Below, piece by piece: positions 16,833 to 25,317 of a DNA stretch of 57,145 bases (position 1 is the stretch's first letter; each line of letters begins with the position of its first letter). The stretch covers positions 1-57,145 of the forward strand of contig JAGBIJ010000023.1 of NCBI GenBank assembly GCA_017935045.1, in the 5' to 3' direction. A program made the translations under genes and the position numbers. This stretch comes from Muribaculaceae bacterium (GTDB lineage Bacteria > Bacteroidota > Bacteroidia > Bacteroidales > Muribaculaceae). Below the pieces are notes generated by a model. The model had not been told where the DNA came from, did not search any database, and was given only the letters and a program-made list of their open reading frames with translations.

Positions 16833-16896
16833 GGAGACTGTCCGGCTGCCGGCGGAGCATAAAAATGAGGGCGGAGCGCTGCCGTCGGCAGTCTCC
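16833..16896. repeat. Imperfect inverted repeat between deoC and secDF
   Basis: GGAGACTG (16833-16840) and CAGTCTCC (16889-16896) are complementary, and the GC-rich inner parts pair imperfectly (GGCGGAGC against GCTCCGCC-like blocks). It follows the deoC stop by about 30 bases and probably ends the deoC message, though no clear T-run follows. The rest of 16690-16928 shows only the secDF -7 box. Confidence 0.45.
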
Positions 16897-16928
16897 GTCC
16901 TCATTATGCATACGCCTTCGGGCGCGAT

Positions 16929-17807
16929 TCAGAAATATTTGATTTCCTTGCCTTCTATCTCCGACAGGAGGGCGTTGGCCAGGCTGGAGGCTCCGATGCG
17001 GAACATATCCTGATTCAGCCATTCATCGCCCAAAATCTCTTTCACTATGGTGTAGTAGACCAGGGCATCGGCAGCCGTACGTATGCCTCCGGCCGGCTTG
17101 AAGCCTACCTTGCGGCCGGTCTTCTCGTAATATTCCTTTATGCACCTGCACATTATCCAGGCGGCCGCGTAGCTCGCGCCTTCGTAGATTTTACCTGTGC
17201 TGGTCTTGATGAAATCCGCGTCGCAGTGCATGGCCAGCACCGAGGCTTTCTTGATGTTGTCGTAGGTCTTGAGCGCGCCGGTCTCCAGTATCACTTTCAG
17301 GCGGGCGTCCTTGACCGCGTGCTTCAGCTCTATCAGCTCGTCGCACAGGTCCTCGTAGTCTTCGTCGAAGAAGTATCCTAAGTTCATCACTACGTCCACC
17401 TCGTTTGCTCCGCCGGCCACGGCCAGGGCGCAGTCGGCTATTTTCACGGGGGTAAAGGTCTGGCTCGAGGGGAAGCATCCGGCCACTACGGCTATGTCCA
17501 CTCCCGTAACGTCGAGATGGGTCTTGACCACTTCTGCGAAATTGGAGTAGACGCAGATGGCGGCTACGTTCTTATATTGCGGATAGTCGTTGTCGAAATC
17601 GTTGACTCTCTGCGTGAACCGTGCCACACTGCGCTGTGAGTCCGTGGAGCTGAGCGTGGTCAGGTCTATGGAACTCAGAAGATATTCGTAAACCTCTTTG
17701 GTGGCGTATTCCTTGCTTTTCTCTATTATTTTCGCTACCTCGCCGTCTACTGTGTCGGCGGCTACCGGTACTGTGCTTGAAGCCAGCGCTTCGTGGTATC
17801 TGTCCAT
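16929..17807 (-). CDS. deoC: Deoxyribose-phosphate aldolase
   Basis: 292 residues. It cleaves 2-deoxyribose-5-phosphate to glyceraldehyde-3-phosphate and acetaldehyde in deoxynucleoside catabolism. The class I aldolase TIM barrel is complete: VVAGCFPSSQT, GANEVDVVMN (Asp about 138), DFIKTSTGK with the Schiff-base Lys at about 201, and VGFKPAGGIRT with the activating Lys at about 237. An N-terminal extension of about 50 residues, common in the longer Bacteroidetes form, explains the length over the 220-250 residues of shorter homologues. No other deo gene is adjacent; it lies between the LytTR pair and secDF in the same direction. Confidence 0.95.
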   Translation of the reverse strand: MDRYHEALASSTVPVAADTVDGEVAKIIEKSKEYATKEVYEYLLSSIDLTTLSSTDSQRSVARFTQRVNDFDNDYPQYKNVAAICVYSNFAEVVKTHLDVTGVDIAVVAGCFPSSQTFTPVKIADCALAVAGGANEVDVVMNLGYFFDEDYEDLCDELIELKHAVKDARLKVILETGALKTYDNIKKASVLAMHCDADFIKTSTGKIYEGASYAAAWIMCRCIKEYYEKTGRKVGFKPAGGIRTAADALVYYTIVKEILGDEWLNQDMFRIGASSLANALLSEIEGKEIKYF

Positions 17808-17843
17808 GACAATCGTATTTTGAGTTAATGTTATCTTGATTAT

Positions 17844-18539
17844 TTAACGCAGAAGGGATAAGAAACGTTCTTTATAGGCGTCGGTCAGCGTGATGCTCTC
17901 GTCGCCTACAATTACTTTGCCGCGTTCCAGCGCCGATACTTTGGCGATGTTGACTATGTAGCTCTTATGTATGCGGCAGAAGCGTGTGGCCGGCAGACGT
18001 TCTTCTATGGCCTTGAGTGTGGCAAGGGCTATGATCGGGCTGCGGCTCTGCCCGGTATAGAGACATACGTAGTCTTTCAGTCCTTTGACGTAGAGCAGAT
18101 CGGGCAGGTCTACCCGGATGATTTTTCCGTCGCTCTTTACGAATATGTAGTCTTTCCCGCCGTTTTCATCGGACTCGGGGACAGCGGCCCAGCCGGCCAG
18201 CCTGCGGACGGCGGTAAGAAATTTCACGTAGGAGAGGGGCTTCAGCAGATAGTCGGCCGCATGTACGGAGTAGCTCTCAAGCGCGTATTCGCGGTAGGCG
18301 GTCGTGAAGATTACTTTGGTGGACAGAGGTATCATTGCCGCCAGCTCCAGTCCGTTGAGCTCCGGCATGTTGATGTCGAGGAACACGAGGTCTGTGTCGG
18401 GCCCCAGGGCGGCGGCAGCCTCGGTGGGGGAGAGGTAGCTGCCTGCATGCTCCAGAAAGGGGGTCCGCTCTACGAATCCCTCCAGCAGTCTGACGGCCAG
18501 CGGCTCGTCGTCGACTATGACGCAGCGTAGTTTTTTCAT
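17844..18539 (-). CDS. LytTR-family response regulator
   Basis: 231 residues with the start at 18539 (MKKLRCVIVDDEPL). A longer frame extends upstream, but those 58 extra residues are low-complexity and lie within the kinase gene, so they are not used. The receiver domain (1-115) has Asp 10/11, phospho-acceptor Asp 55 (FLDINMP), Thr 80 and Lys 100. The C-terminal LytTR DNA-binding domain (about 130-231) includes DYIFVKSDGKIIRVDL, YVKGLKDYVCLYT and RIHKSYIVN. The start overlaps the kinase stop (ATGA), so the two are translationally coupled. Targets are unknown. Confidence 0.95.
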   Translation of the reverse strand: MKKLRCVIVDDEPLAVRLLEGFVERTPFLEHAGSYLSPTEAAAALGPDTDLVFLDINMPELNGLELAAMIPLSTKVIFTTAYREYALESYSVHAADYLLKPLSYVKFLTAVRRLAGWAAVPESDENGGKDYIFVKSDGKIIRVDLPDLLYVKGLKDYVCLYTGQSRSPIIALATLKAIEERLPATRFCRIHKSYIVNIAKVSALERGKVIVGDESITLTDAYKERFLSLLR

Positions 18540-19576
18540 TTTTCCTCCTGTTGTTGATGTCTGATTGTAAGCGCTGCCCGGTAGCCGCCTCCGGGGACGG
18601 GGCCGTATTCCATAGTGTGGGCCTGCGGATATAGCAGCTCCAGGCGTCGGCGCAGGTTGCGCAGTCCGACACCATTGTGTCCGGGTTTTGCCTCTGCCGT
18701 ACGCTGGTTGCACAGACTGTTGTCTATCTCAAAGCGCAGTCCGTCCGTTCCGGCTTTCAGGCTCATACTGATACGGCAGTCGGCCGTGCTGCTCGCTCCG
18801 TATTTGAAGGCGTTCTCTATCAGTGATATGAACAGCAGCGGGGCCACTTTCAGCCCATCGGTATTCTTGGGCCAGTCACAGTCTATGTGCAGTTTCTCGT
18901 TGTAGCGCAGGCGCATCAGCGAGATATAGTCGCTTATGAAGCCGATTTCGGCCGACAGCGCTACGGTGGGGGTCGACGTGTCGTACAGCACATAGCGCAG
19001 CATGGACGACAGGGTGCCGATGGCCTCTTGTGTCGCTTCCGTGTCTATGGCCGAGAGGGCCGATATGTTGTTGAGCGAATTGAACAGGAAGTGGGGATTG
19101 AGCTGGCTTTTCAGCCGCTCCAGTTCCATGGTTGCCAGCTCTGCCTCGCGGCGGTCGCGCTCTGCTTCCAGCCGGCTGTTGCGCTGCATGTAGCGTATGG
19201 ACAGCGCGGCGAAAATCAGAAACAGAAACATGAGCCAGACCGTACCGAGACTCACTATGTCTTCCATGCCGAAGTCTTCCATGCTCAGTCCTCGTATCAG
19301 GGCATAGACAGCCTGAGTCAGCAGCGGAAGCGTGAGTCCGGCGCCGATATTGGCCCAGATGAACGCACCGGTACGCCGGCGGAACAGCAGCCGGGGGATA
19401 AGCAGCAGATAGTTGAGGTAAAACAGCGCCATCCATGTGAGTGTCTGCAGACCGAGAACCAGCAGATAGCGGCCGTCGATTTCCTCGCCTACTATCCACA
19501 GTACCGACATCGGCAGTACTACGAGCAACGCCCACAATACGACCTGAATCCATATAGCGGAATATGTATATTTCAT
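18536..19576 (-). CDS. LytS/YehU-type sensor histidine kinase
   Basis: 346 residues. Four predicted transmembrane helices (about 10-30, 38-60, 73-95, 108-128) make up the sensor, with no large extracytoplasmic domain. A charged coiled-coil (130-156) follows, then the His_kinase domain with QLNPHFLFNSLNN (His about 162) and an HATPase domain with SLIENAFKYG (N box) and GVGLRNLRRRLELLY (G box). It is co-transcribed with the LytTR regulator. Its promoter is at 19659-19689, and a copy of the repeat found at 25318 lies inside the 5' leader. Confidence 0.95.
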   Translation of the reverse strand: MKYTYSAIWIQVVLWALLVVLPMSVLWIVGEEIDGRYLLVLGLQTLTWMALFYLNYLLLIPRLLFRRRTGAFIWANIGAGLTLPLLTQAVYALIRGLSMEDFGMEDIVSLGTVWLMFLFLIFAALSIRYMQRNSRLEAERDRREAELATMELERLKSQLNPHFLFNSLNNISALSAIDTEATQEAIGTLSSMLRYVLYDTSTPTVALSAEIGFISDYISLMRLRYNEKLHIDCDWPKNTDGLKVAPLLFISLIENAFKYGASSTADCRISMSLKAGTDGLRFEIDNSLCNQRTAEAKPGHNGVGLRNLRRRLELLYPQAHTMEYGPVPGGGYRAALTIRHQQQEEK

Positions 19577-19597
19577 GGTGTAGAGAGTGAAAGACGA

Positions 19598-19634
19598 TTA
19601 AGAGGCTGTTTAAAAACAAATGTGAATTATGGGG
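19598..19634 (+). repeat. Solo end of the foldback repeat
   Basis: This 37-base stretch (TTAAGAGGCTGTTTAAAAAC and the following bases through ATGGGG) matches both ends of the 25318-25638 element almost exactly. It lies in the 5' leader of the LytS/LytTR operon. Only one end is present here, without the internal palindrome. Confidence 0.8.
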
Positions 19635-19658
19635 CGTCGGATAAACACCCTCTAACTA

Positions 19659-19689
19659 CAAAGTTAGTAAAACTTCTCCGTATCGCAAA
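19659..19689 (-). promoter_or_regulatory. Promoter of the LytS/LytTR operon
   Basis: On the minus strand TTTG (19686-19689) precedes TAACTTTG (19659-19666) by 19 bases, a full consensus match. The predicted leader of about 75 bases contains the repeat at 19598-19634. Confidence 0.8.
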
Positions 19690-19728
19690 ATTTTATCATT
19701 GCGGTCTGAAAAAATCATGCTTGTCTGA

Positions 19729-19882
19729 ACCATCCGTGGGATGGCTTGTTATAGTATCGTAAGGCGGCTGAAAAGAGGTTCGAAATACGAAAAAAGGATT
19801 TCCCGGTCTGCCGCCGCTATGAGAAGCACAAAGTTGGATTTTGGTAATAGATAAATGTTGATAATAGGTTAATTAGTTAGTT
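19729..19882 (+). ncRNA. Structured intergenic RNA element, copy B
   Basis: This is the second copy of the element at 12545-12695, again on the plus strand between a divergent operon (LytS/LytTR) and a convergent gene (sdhB). It has a 5' hairpin (CCATCC/GGATGG around 19730-19744), TTATAG (19749-19754) pairing with CTATGA (19817-19822), and a GGCGGC/GCCGCC stem (19763-19768 with 19810-19815). In copy A the stem is GGCGA/TCGCC, so pairs change while pairing is kept. The enclosed arm differs in sequence. The 40-base tail (19843-19882) differs from copy A at three positions. A 5' end near 19706 is plausible. It has no protein-coding character beyond a five-codon frame in the tail. Confidence 0.65.
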
Positions 19883-19884
19883 TT

Positions 19885-19945
19885 GTCGGAGTTTCGGCTC
19901 CGGAAGCAAGCAGGACGGATCGTGAGATTCGCCCTGCTTGCTTTT
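19885..19945 (+). terminator. Terminator after RNA element B
   Basis: Two hairpins follow the element: a short one (CGGAG/CTCCG at about 19887-19902) and an 11-pair stem (19904-19914 with 19933-19943) running into TTTT. The second is a good intrinsic terminator in the plus direction and supports independent transcription of element B. Confidence 0.7.
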
Positions 19946-19966
19946 GTCGTGAGTGCATACAGACAA

Positions 19967-19999
19967 GGCCGGGGCGGATATGGAAAATCCGCCCCGGCC
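19967..19999 (-). terminator. Terminator of the sdhCAB operon
   Basis: A perfect 13-pair GC-rich stem (19967-19979 with 19987-19999) with a seven-base loop sits 22 bases past the sdhB stop. No long T-run follows on the minus strand. Confidence 0.75.
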
Positions 20000-20020
20000 C
20001 GGGATATGGTGCTTACAATA

Positions 20021-20779
20021 TTATTCTTTGCACTTGGCGGCGATGAACTGGCGGTTCATGCGGCCGATGTTGTACAGCTTGATCTGCTTGGGGCACTCGG
20101 CGGAGCAGGCGCCGGTGTTGGTGCAGTTGCCGAAGCCCAGCTCGTCCATGCGTGCCACCATGGCGCGCACGCGGCGGTCAGCCTCTACCTGACCCTGGGG
20201 CAGCAGTGCGAACTGGCTGACTTTGGCGCTGACGAAGAGCATTGCGGAGCCGTTCTTGCAGGCTGCCACGCATGCGCCGCAGCCGATACAGGTGGCAGAG
20301 TCCATAGCCTCGTCGGCCATCTCTTTGGAGATGGGCAGGTCGTTGGCATCCTGGGCGCCGCCGCAGTTGAATGATACGTAGCCGACGGCCTGCTGTATCT
20401 TGTCGAAGGCGTTGCGGTCTACCATCAGATCCTTGATGACCGGGAAGGCAGCCGAACGCCACGGCTCTACAGTGATGGTCTCGCCGTCGGCGAAACGACG
20501 CATGTACAGCTGGCAAGTGGTGGCTCCCGTGGCGGGACCGTGGGGATGGCCGTTGATGTAGAGCGAGCACATGCCGCAGATACCCTCACGGCAGTCGTGG
20601 TCGAATACTATAGGCTCCTGCTTTTCCTCGATGAGACGCTCGTTGAGGATGTCCAGGGTCTCAAGGAACGAGGTGTCGGGAGTGGTCTCCACGTCGGTGT
20701 AAGTCACAAATCCGCCCTTATCCTTCGGGCCGGCCTGACGCCACACCTTGAGATTGACTTTCATTATGTTTTCTTCCAT
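20021..20779 (-). CDS. sdhB: Succinate dehydrogenase/fumarate reductase iron-sulfur subunit
   Basis: 252 residues. It carries the three Fe-S clusters that pass electrons between the flavin of SdhA and the quinone site in SdhC. The [2Fe-2S] motif is CREGICGMC (Cys 63, 68, 71) with a fourth Cys near 89; the 4Fe-4S and 3Fe-4S ligands are [11 protein letters not shown] and, further on, a [12 protein letters not shown] segment. The start [15 protein letters not shown] fits homologues that begin with a similar short leader; an internal ATG at residue 6 is less likely. It is the last gene of sdhCAB, 53 bases after sdhA. In anaerobic Bacteroidales the complex runs mainly as fumarate reductase. Confidence 0.96.
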   Translation of the reverse strand: MEENIMKVNLKVWRQAGPKDKGGFVTYTDVETTPDTSFLETLDILNERLIEEKQEPIVFDHDCREGICGMCSLYINGHPHGPATGATTCQLYMRRFADGETITVEPWRSAAFPVIKDLMVDRNAFDKIQQAVGYVSFNCGGAQDANDLPISKEMADEAMDSATCIGCGACVAACKNGSAMLFVSAKVSQFALLPQGQVEADRRVRAMVARMDELGFGNCTNTGACSAECPKQIKLYNIGRMNRQFIAAKCKE

Positions 20780-20832
20780 TGTTTTCTTGTTTTGCTTGTG
20801 ATGCCTCCCGGACGGGAGGCACCGGTGTGAAT

Positions 20833-22857
20833 TTATGACTTGTAGTTACGTGTCTGTACCTTGATGGCCTCGTAGTGCAGTTCCTCCTTGATCAGTTCGG
20901 GTGCCTTGTCGTCGCTGCCCTGATAATCCCAGCAGGCTACGTAGAAGTAATTCTTGTCGTCACGCTTGGCCTCGCCCTCCTCGGTCTGATATTCCTCGCG
21001 GAAGTGGCCGCCGCAGCTCTCGTTGCGGTTGATGGCGTCGTAGGCCATAAGCTGACCCATCGTGATGAAGTCATTCAGACGGAATGCCTTGTCAAGCTCG
21101 ATGTTCATGCCTTTCTGGTCGCCGGGGATGTAGAGGTCCTTGTCGAACACTTTGCGCAGTTCGGCCAGCTTCTTGATGGCTGTCTCCAGGCCTTCTTTCG
21201 TACGGCCCATGCCTACGTATTCCCACATGATGTGGCCCAGTTCCTTGTGGATGGAGTCTACCGAGCGGGTGCCCTTGATGTTCATCAGCTTGTTCATGCG
21301 CTGCTGGCACTTCTCCTCGGCTTCGTCGAATTCGGGGGTGTCGGTGCTGAAGCGGGGTACGGTAATCTGGTCGCTCAGATAGTTCTGTATAGTGTAGGGG
21401 AGTACGAAATATCCGTCGGCCAGACCCTGCATGAGAGCGGATGCGCCCAGACGGTTGGCGCCGTGGTCGGAGAAGTTGCACTCGCCGATGGCAAACAGAC
21501 CCTTGACCGAAGTCTGAAGCTCGTAGTCCACCCAGATGCCGCCCATGGTATAGTGGATGGCGGGGAATATCATCATCGGGTTATAGTAGTTCACTCCGTC
21601 CACAGTGTTGGCCAGCTCGCCGGGGTTGACGTCTGTGATTTCCTCATACATATCAAAGAGGTTGCCGTAACGCTGGCGTACCACGTCGATGCCCAGGCGG
21701 TTGATGGCCTCGGAGAAGTCAAGGAATACTGCCAGGCCGGTGTTGTTCACGCCGAAGCCGTGGTCGCAGCGCTCTTTGGCGGCGCGGGAGGCGACGTCAC
21801 GGGGTACCAGGTTGCCGAAGGCCGGGTAGCGGCGCTCCAGATAGTAGTCGCGGCGTTCCTCAGGTATGTCGGAACCCTTGATCTGGCCTTTCTGCAGCTT
21901 CTTGGCGTCCTCTATGTCTTTGGGTACCCAGATGCGGCCGTCGTTACGCAGTGACTCGGACATCAGTGTCAGCTTAGACTGCTTGTCGCCGTGTACGGGG
22001 ATACAGGTCGGGTGGATCTGCACGAAAGCGGGGTTGGCGAAGTATGCTCCCTTGCGGTAGCAGGCCATAGCGGCGCTGACGTTGCAGGCCATGGCATTGG
22101 TCGACAGGAAGTAAGTGTTGCCGTATCCGCCGGTGGCGATGACCACGGCGTGAGCGGCGAAGCGCTCCATTTTGCCGGTCACCAGATTCTTGGCTATGAT
22201 GCCGCGTGCGCGCTCCACACCGTCTTTGTCCTTGATAAGCACTACGTCGTGCATCTCGTAGCGGTTGAAGCTCTTGACCTTGCCCAGCTCGATCTGACGG
22301 TTGAGGCTGGAGTATGCGCCAAGCAGCAGCTGCTGGCCTGTCTGACCTTTGGCGTAGAATGTACGGCTTACCTGGGCGCCACCGAAGGAGCGGTTGGCCA
22401 GCAGACCTCCGTATTCGCGTGCGAAAGGCACGCCCTGAGCCACGCACTGGTCTATGATATTGTTGGACACTTCGGCCAGACGGTAGACGTTGGCCTCACG
22501 GGCACGGTAGTCGCCGCCCTTCACAGTGTCGTAGAACAGACGATATATCGAGTCGCCGTCATTCTGATAATTCTTTGCGGCGTTGATACCGCCCTGAGCC
22601 GCGATGGAGTGGGCGCGGCGCGGGCTGTCCTGGATGCAGAAGTTGAGTACGTTGAAGCCCAGCTCGGCCAGGGTTGAGGCAGCCGACGCTCCGGCCAGAC
22701 CGGTGCCGACCACGATGACGTCCAGACGGCGCTTGTTGGCCGGGTTTACCAGCTTCTGATGAGCCTTGTAGTTGGTCCATTTCTCTGCGACAGGACCTTC
22801 GGGGATTTTGGAATCCGCCGGATTCATCACTTTTACTTTGTCTACTTTAGTTTCCAT
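20833..22857 (-). CDS. sdhA: Succinate dehydrogenase/fumarate reductase flavoprotein subunit
   Basis: 674 residues, the length of the large Bacteroidetes/epsilonproteobacterial type. The FAD-binding Rossmann motif is [14 protein letters not shown] (about 48-60); the covalent FAD His lies in [11 protein letters not shown] (about 83); FVQIHPTC and ATGGYGN are conserved, and the active-site Arg region is [14 protein letters not shown]. The C-terminal helical domain carries [13 protein letters not shown]. It oxidises succinate or reduces fumarate on the cytoplasmic face of the membrane with SdhB and SdhC. It starts 15 bases after sdhC. Confidence 0.97.
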   Translation of the reverse strand: METKVDKVKVMNPADSKIPEGPVAEKWTNYKAHQKLVNPANKRRLDVIVVGTGLAGASAASTLAELGFNVLNFCIQDSPRRAHSIAAQGGINAAKNYQNDGDSIYRLFYDTVKGGDYRAREANVYRLAEVSNNIIDQCVAQGVPFAREYGGLLANRSFGGAQVSRTFYAKGQTGQQLLLGAYSSLNRQIELGKVKSFNRYEMHDVVLIKDKDGVERARGIIAKNLVTGKMERFAAHAVVIATGGYGNTYFLSTNAMACNVSAAMACYRKGAYFANPAFVQIHPTCIPVHGDKQSKLTLMSESLRNDGRIWVPKDIEDAKKLQKGQIKGSDIPEERRDYYLERRYPAFGNLVPRDVASRAAKERCDHGFGVNNTGLAVFLDFSEAINRLGIDVVRQRYGNLFDMYEEITDVNPGELANTVDGVNYYNPMMIFPAIHYTMGGIWVDYELQTSVKGLFAIGECNFSDHGANRLGASALMQGLADGYFVLPYTIQNYLSDQITVPRFSTDTPEFDEAEEKCQQRMNKLMNIKGTRSVDSIHKELGHIMWEYVGMGRTKEGLETAIKKLAELRKVFDKDLYIPGDQKGMNIELDKAFRLNDFITMGQLMAYDAINRNESCGGHFREEYQTEEGEAKRDDKNYFYVACWDYQGSDDKAPELIKEELHYEAIKVQTRNYKS

Positions 22858-22872
22858 ATCTCAGAGTAATGA

Positions 22873-23700
22873 TTATTTGTTGTTGGGGCAAGCGGCGCAA
22901 GGAGTCTGGGGGCAGGCTGCCTTGTCGCAGTTCTGGAAGCAGGGAGCGGCGCCGTCCATGGGATTGACCAGGGCTTCGGTGGCGGCCATTTCGGCATATT
23001 GCTCTACCAGTGCGGGCTCGGTAGAATAGTAGTCACGCTGGGCGTTGTAAGTGAACACGCCTACCTGGATGAAGAAAAGCACCATCACGATGCCGACCCA
23101 CCATTTGCCTATGCACTTGAGGCGGGGAATCCATGTAGTGTTGTCCCATCCCACGGACTGGAACATGCTCCAGAAGCCGTGGTTCATGTGCAGCCACAGG
23201 GCGATGAAGCCGATGATGTAGATGACGGGAGTCAGCCAGCAGCTGAATGCCTCCTCGATGAAGAGCGTGCCGGCGGCAGCGGGGAACTCACCCTCGATGC
23301 CGAGTACCTCCATGAGCTGCATCTTTGCCCAGAAGTTGATAAGGTGGACGATAAGGAAGGCCACTACCACGATGCCCAGTACGAGCATGTTTTTGGAAGC
23401 CCATTCCACTCCGGCGGGGCGCGAAGTCACGGCGTAGCGTTCGTGGCCGCGCGCGGCACGGTTCTGCAGCGTGAGCCAGCAGGCGTAGATGATGTGAATC
23501 AGGATGAGCAGAGCCAGACCGGCCGATGCTATCAGGGCGTACCAGTTGGCGCCCAGGAACTCGCACACGGCATTGTAGGCTGTAGGCCACAGGATGGCCA
23601 CGCTGTTCATCAGGCAGTGAAACGTGATGAATAGGACGAGCGCCGCGCCCGTAAGGGCCATGACGAACTTACGTCCTACTGATGAGCTTGTTAACCACAT
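22873..23700 (-). CDS. sdhC: Succinate dehydrogenase/fumarate reductase cytochrome b subunit with Cys-rich tail
   Basis: 275 residues. Five transmembrane helices with haem-ligating His candidates (FITFHCLMNS; LHMNHGFWSMFQ) mark it as the di-haem cytochrome b558 subunit that anchors SdhAB and handles menaquinone. The first about 240 residues look ordinary. The last 24 are unusual: APCFQNCDKAACPQTPCAAC and a short basic end give five cysteines spaced C-x3-C-x4-C-x4-C-x2-C after the final helix. Homologues I know end near the last helix, so the tail may bind metal or form disulfides. It is the first gene of sdhCAB, with a promoter at 23839-23869 and a leader of about 130 bases holding a small ORF. 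Confidence 0.94.
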   Translation of the reverse strand: MWLTSSSVGRKFVMALTGAALVLFITFHCLMNSVAILWPTAYNAVCEFLGANWYALIASAGLALLILIHIIYACWLTLQNRAARGHERYAVTSRPAGVEWASKNMLVLGIVVVAFLIVHLINFWAKMQLMEVLGIEGEFPAAAGTLFIEEAFSCWLTPVIYIIGFIALWLHMNHGFWSMFQSVGWDNTTWIPRLKCIGKWWVGIVMVLFFIQVGVFTYNAQRDYYSTEPALVEQYAEMAATEALVNPMDGAAPCFQNCDKAACPQTPCAACPNNK

Positions 23701-23742
23701 AGCGTTGTCTGTTGTTAAAAGGTTTAGTTTAATTATTTTGTT

Positions 23743-23820
23743 TTATTTATTAACTTTCACGGTATAATTACCGCCGTCATCGGCTCCATAGCTCAGCACC
23801 GTGGTGCGGAACATAGGCAT
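23743..23820 (-). CDS. 25-codon upstream ORF in the sdhC leader
   Basis: An ATG at 23820, about 12 bases after the predicted transcription start, opens 25 codons (beginning MPMFRTTVLSYGADD, ending VKVNK) and stops at 23743-23745, 42 bases before sdhC. Third positions are largely G/C, like the neighbouring genes, which supports translation. No family is recognised. It could be a regulatory leader peptide, a tiny protein, or chance. Confidence 0.4.
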   Translation of the reverse strand: MPMFRTTVLSYGADDGGNYTVKVNK

Positions 23821-23838
23821 GGCAGAGGTAATCAGCTG

Positions 23839-23869
23839 CAAAATTAGCAGAATTTCACAAGATTTCAAA
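23839..23869 (-). promoter_or_regulatory. sdhCAB promoter
   Basis: On the minus strand TTTG (23866-23869) and TAATTTTG (23839-23846) are 19 bases apart, a full consensus match. The start near 23832 leaves a long leader of about 130 bases before sdhC. Confidence 0.85.
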
Positions 23870-23985
23870 ACTATTCACAGAGTATTTTTTGCGGCAGTGG
23901 GAATCAAGTGAATCATAAGATTTATAAATATTGCAGATTTATAAATGTTTATGATGTAGAGTTTGCGAGTGGCAGTGCGTAAAGC

Positions 23986-24645
23986 TCAGAGCAGGTCGAG
24001 GTACACTTCGCCGTGGCGAGAGCCCAAGGTGGCCGTGCCGCTTGCCGTGCCTTCGCCGTCGTAGCTGAAGCGGAGCATGAAGGGGTCGCGGCCGTCGTGA
24101 CCCGTAAGACGCACGTACGATGGGTCGGGATCGCTCACAGGGGTCATGCGCAGAACTACGCCATAAGATACATTGCGGTAGCTGGCCGAGACTATGCGGC
24201 CGCTGTGCGTGTCCACGTCGAGCGTCAGCTCGATGGGGAAATATTGTCCTTTATAGACCATGTTGCCGGAAAGTCTATTGACGCCATGACGGAACATGGC
24301 CGTCCACTTGTCGACCGATGTCTCGGCCGCGGGTTCCGGCTCCGGCTCCTGAATCACGGTGCGGACCTGAGTCTGCGATGCAGGTATGTCTATGTGGTTC
24401 TCCTGCTCTGCCGGAATAGCCTTCAAGCTGTCGGTATAGCTTTGCTCCGGACCGGGGGAGTCGTGACGGCCGGCGTTGTACCAGAGAGCCGCAGCTCCGG
24501 CCACGGCTGCCAGAGCGATTACTGCGAGCAGCGTTATCAGCAAGGGGCTGGCACCGCTTTTACGCGGCCTGGGGTTCTGACGGGGCAGCGCGGGCGGAGT
24601 GCGGCGCGGTGCGCCTGAGGTAGAGGGCGGAGGGGGCTGATTCAT
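23986..24645 (-). CDS. Proline-rich single-pass membrane protein of unknown function
   Basis: 219 residues. A cytoplasmic N-terminus rich in Pro and Arg (1-32) leads into one transmembrane helix (about 33-56), then an acidic linker (60-108) and a beta-rich extracytoplasmic domain (about 110-219) with FPIELTLDVDTHSGRIVSAS and a closing strand EVYLDLL. No known family is recognised. The architecture and the strand pattern resemble the protein at 46321-47208, suggesting a small paralogous family. It starts 10 bases after the exported nitroreductase gene and is probably co-transcribed with it. Confidence 0.7.
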   Translation of the reverse strand: MNQPPPPSTSGAPRRTPPALPRQNPRPRKSGASPLLITLLAVIALAAVAGAAALWYNAGRHDSPGPEQSYTDSLKAIPAEQENHIDIPASQTQVRTVIQEPEPEPAAETSVDKWTAMFRHGVNRLSGNMVYKGQYFPIELTLDVDTHSGRIVSASYRNVSYGVVLRMTPVSDPDPSYVRLTGHDGRDPFMLRFSYDGEGTASGTATLGSRHGEVYLDLL

Positions 24646-24655
24646 GGCCGCAGGA

Positions 24656-25303
24656 TTATTTGAAGCGGTTGTAGTGTACGCGTCCGGGCGCCCACCTCTC
24701 TTTGACAGAGCCGGGGCCGGCAGGGTATCCGAAGGCTATCACGTTGAGCGGTATAAGTGTGTCGGGCAGATTGAGCAGAGCGCGCATCCGGTCTACTCGC
24801 TCCTGAACCGGGAAGACACCGCACCAGACTCCGCCCAGACCCAGGGCATGAGCGGCCAGCAACATGTTTTCGGTGGCTGCCGAGCAATCCTGGACCCAAT
24901 ATCCGCCCTGAGGCGTGTCGCCTTCCAGGAAGCGGTTGGTATTGGCGCATACGGATATGATCAGCGGCGCGTCCTTCATCATGGAAGTGCCCCGCGACAG
25001 ATTGGCCAGAGAGTCTTTCAGCGCCCAGTCGGTAATTACCACCATTTCCCAGGGCTGCTTGTTGACTGCGGTCGGCGCGGCCATGCCGGCGCGCAGAATC
25101 TTTTCGGTAATGCTGTCATTGACCTTTTGCGGCGAGTATGAGCGCAGGCTGTAGCGCGTCATTATGCACTCCAGGGCATCGGCGGATGCCGACGCTTCTG
25201 TGCTGTCGTCGCCGGCATCGGCGGAATTATGCTCGTAGGCAAGTCGAGCGCTTACGGTAACCAGCGCCGCGGCTAAAAGTATGATCAGCCAGTTCTTTTT
25301 CAT
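24656..25303 (-). CDS. Exported nitroreductase-family protein
   Basis: 215 residues. An N-terminal hydrophobic segment (about 4-22, KNWLIILLAAALVTVSARL) acts as a signal anchor or signal peptide, followed by a Ser/Ala/Asp-rich linker and an FMN-dependent nitroreductase domain (about 44-213). The domain has TRYSLRSYSPQKV, AGMAAPTAVNKQPWEMVV, and a late YPA-- loop. Most nitroreductases are cytoplasmic NAD(P)H enzymes, so export is notable: outside the cytoplasm it would need another electron donor. The neighbouring FMN-binding/iron-sulfur membrane protein (25638-26705) is a candidate. A foldback repeat lies between the two genes. Confidence 0.85.
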   Translation of the reverse strand: MKKNWLIILLAAALVTVSARLAYEHNSADAGDDSTEASASADALECIMTRYSLRSYSPQKVNDSITEKILRAGMAAPTAVNKQPWEMVVITDWALKDSLANLSRGTSMMKDAPLIISVCANTNRFLEGDTPQGGYWVQDCSAATENMLLAAHALGLGGVWCGVFPVQERVDRMRALLNLPDTLIPLNVIAFGYPAGPGSVKERWAPGRVHYNRFK

Positions 25304-25317
25304 TGTTATGCAGATTT

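Noticed and set aside
18540-18713. 58-residue N-terminal extension of the LytTR regulator
   Set aside because: Receiver domains begin at MKKLRCVIVDDE; the extension is low-complexity and lies inside the kinase gene.
19774-19800. tRNA-like GGTTCGAAATAC stretch
   Set aside because: No acceptor, D or anticodon arms can be formed around it; it lies in the variable arm of RNA element B.
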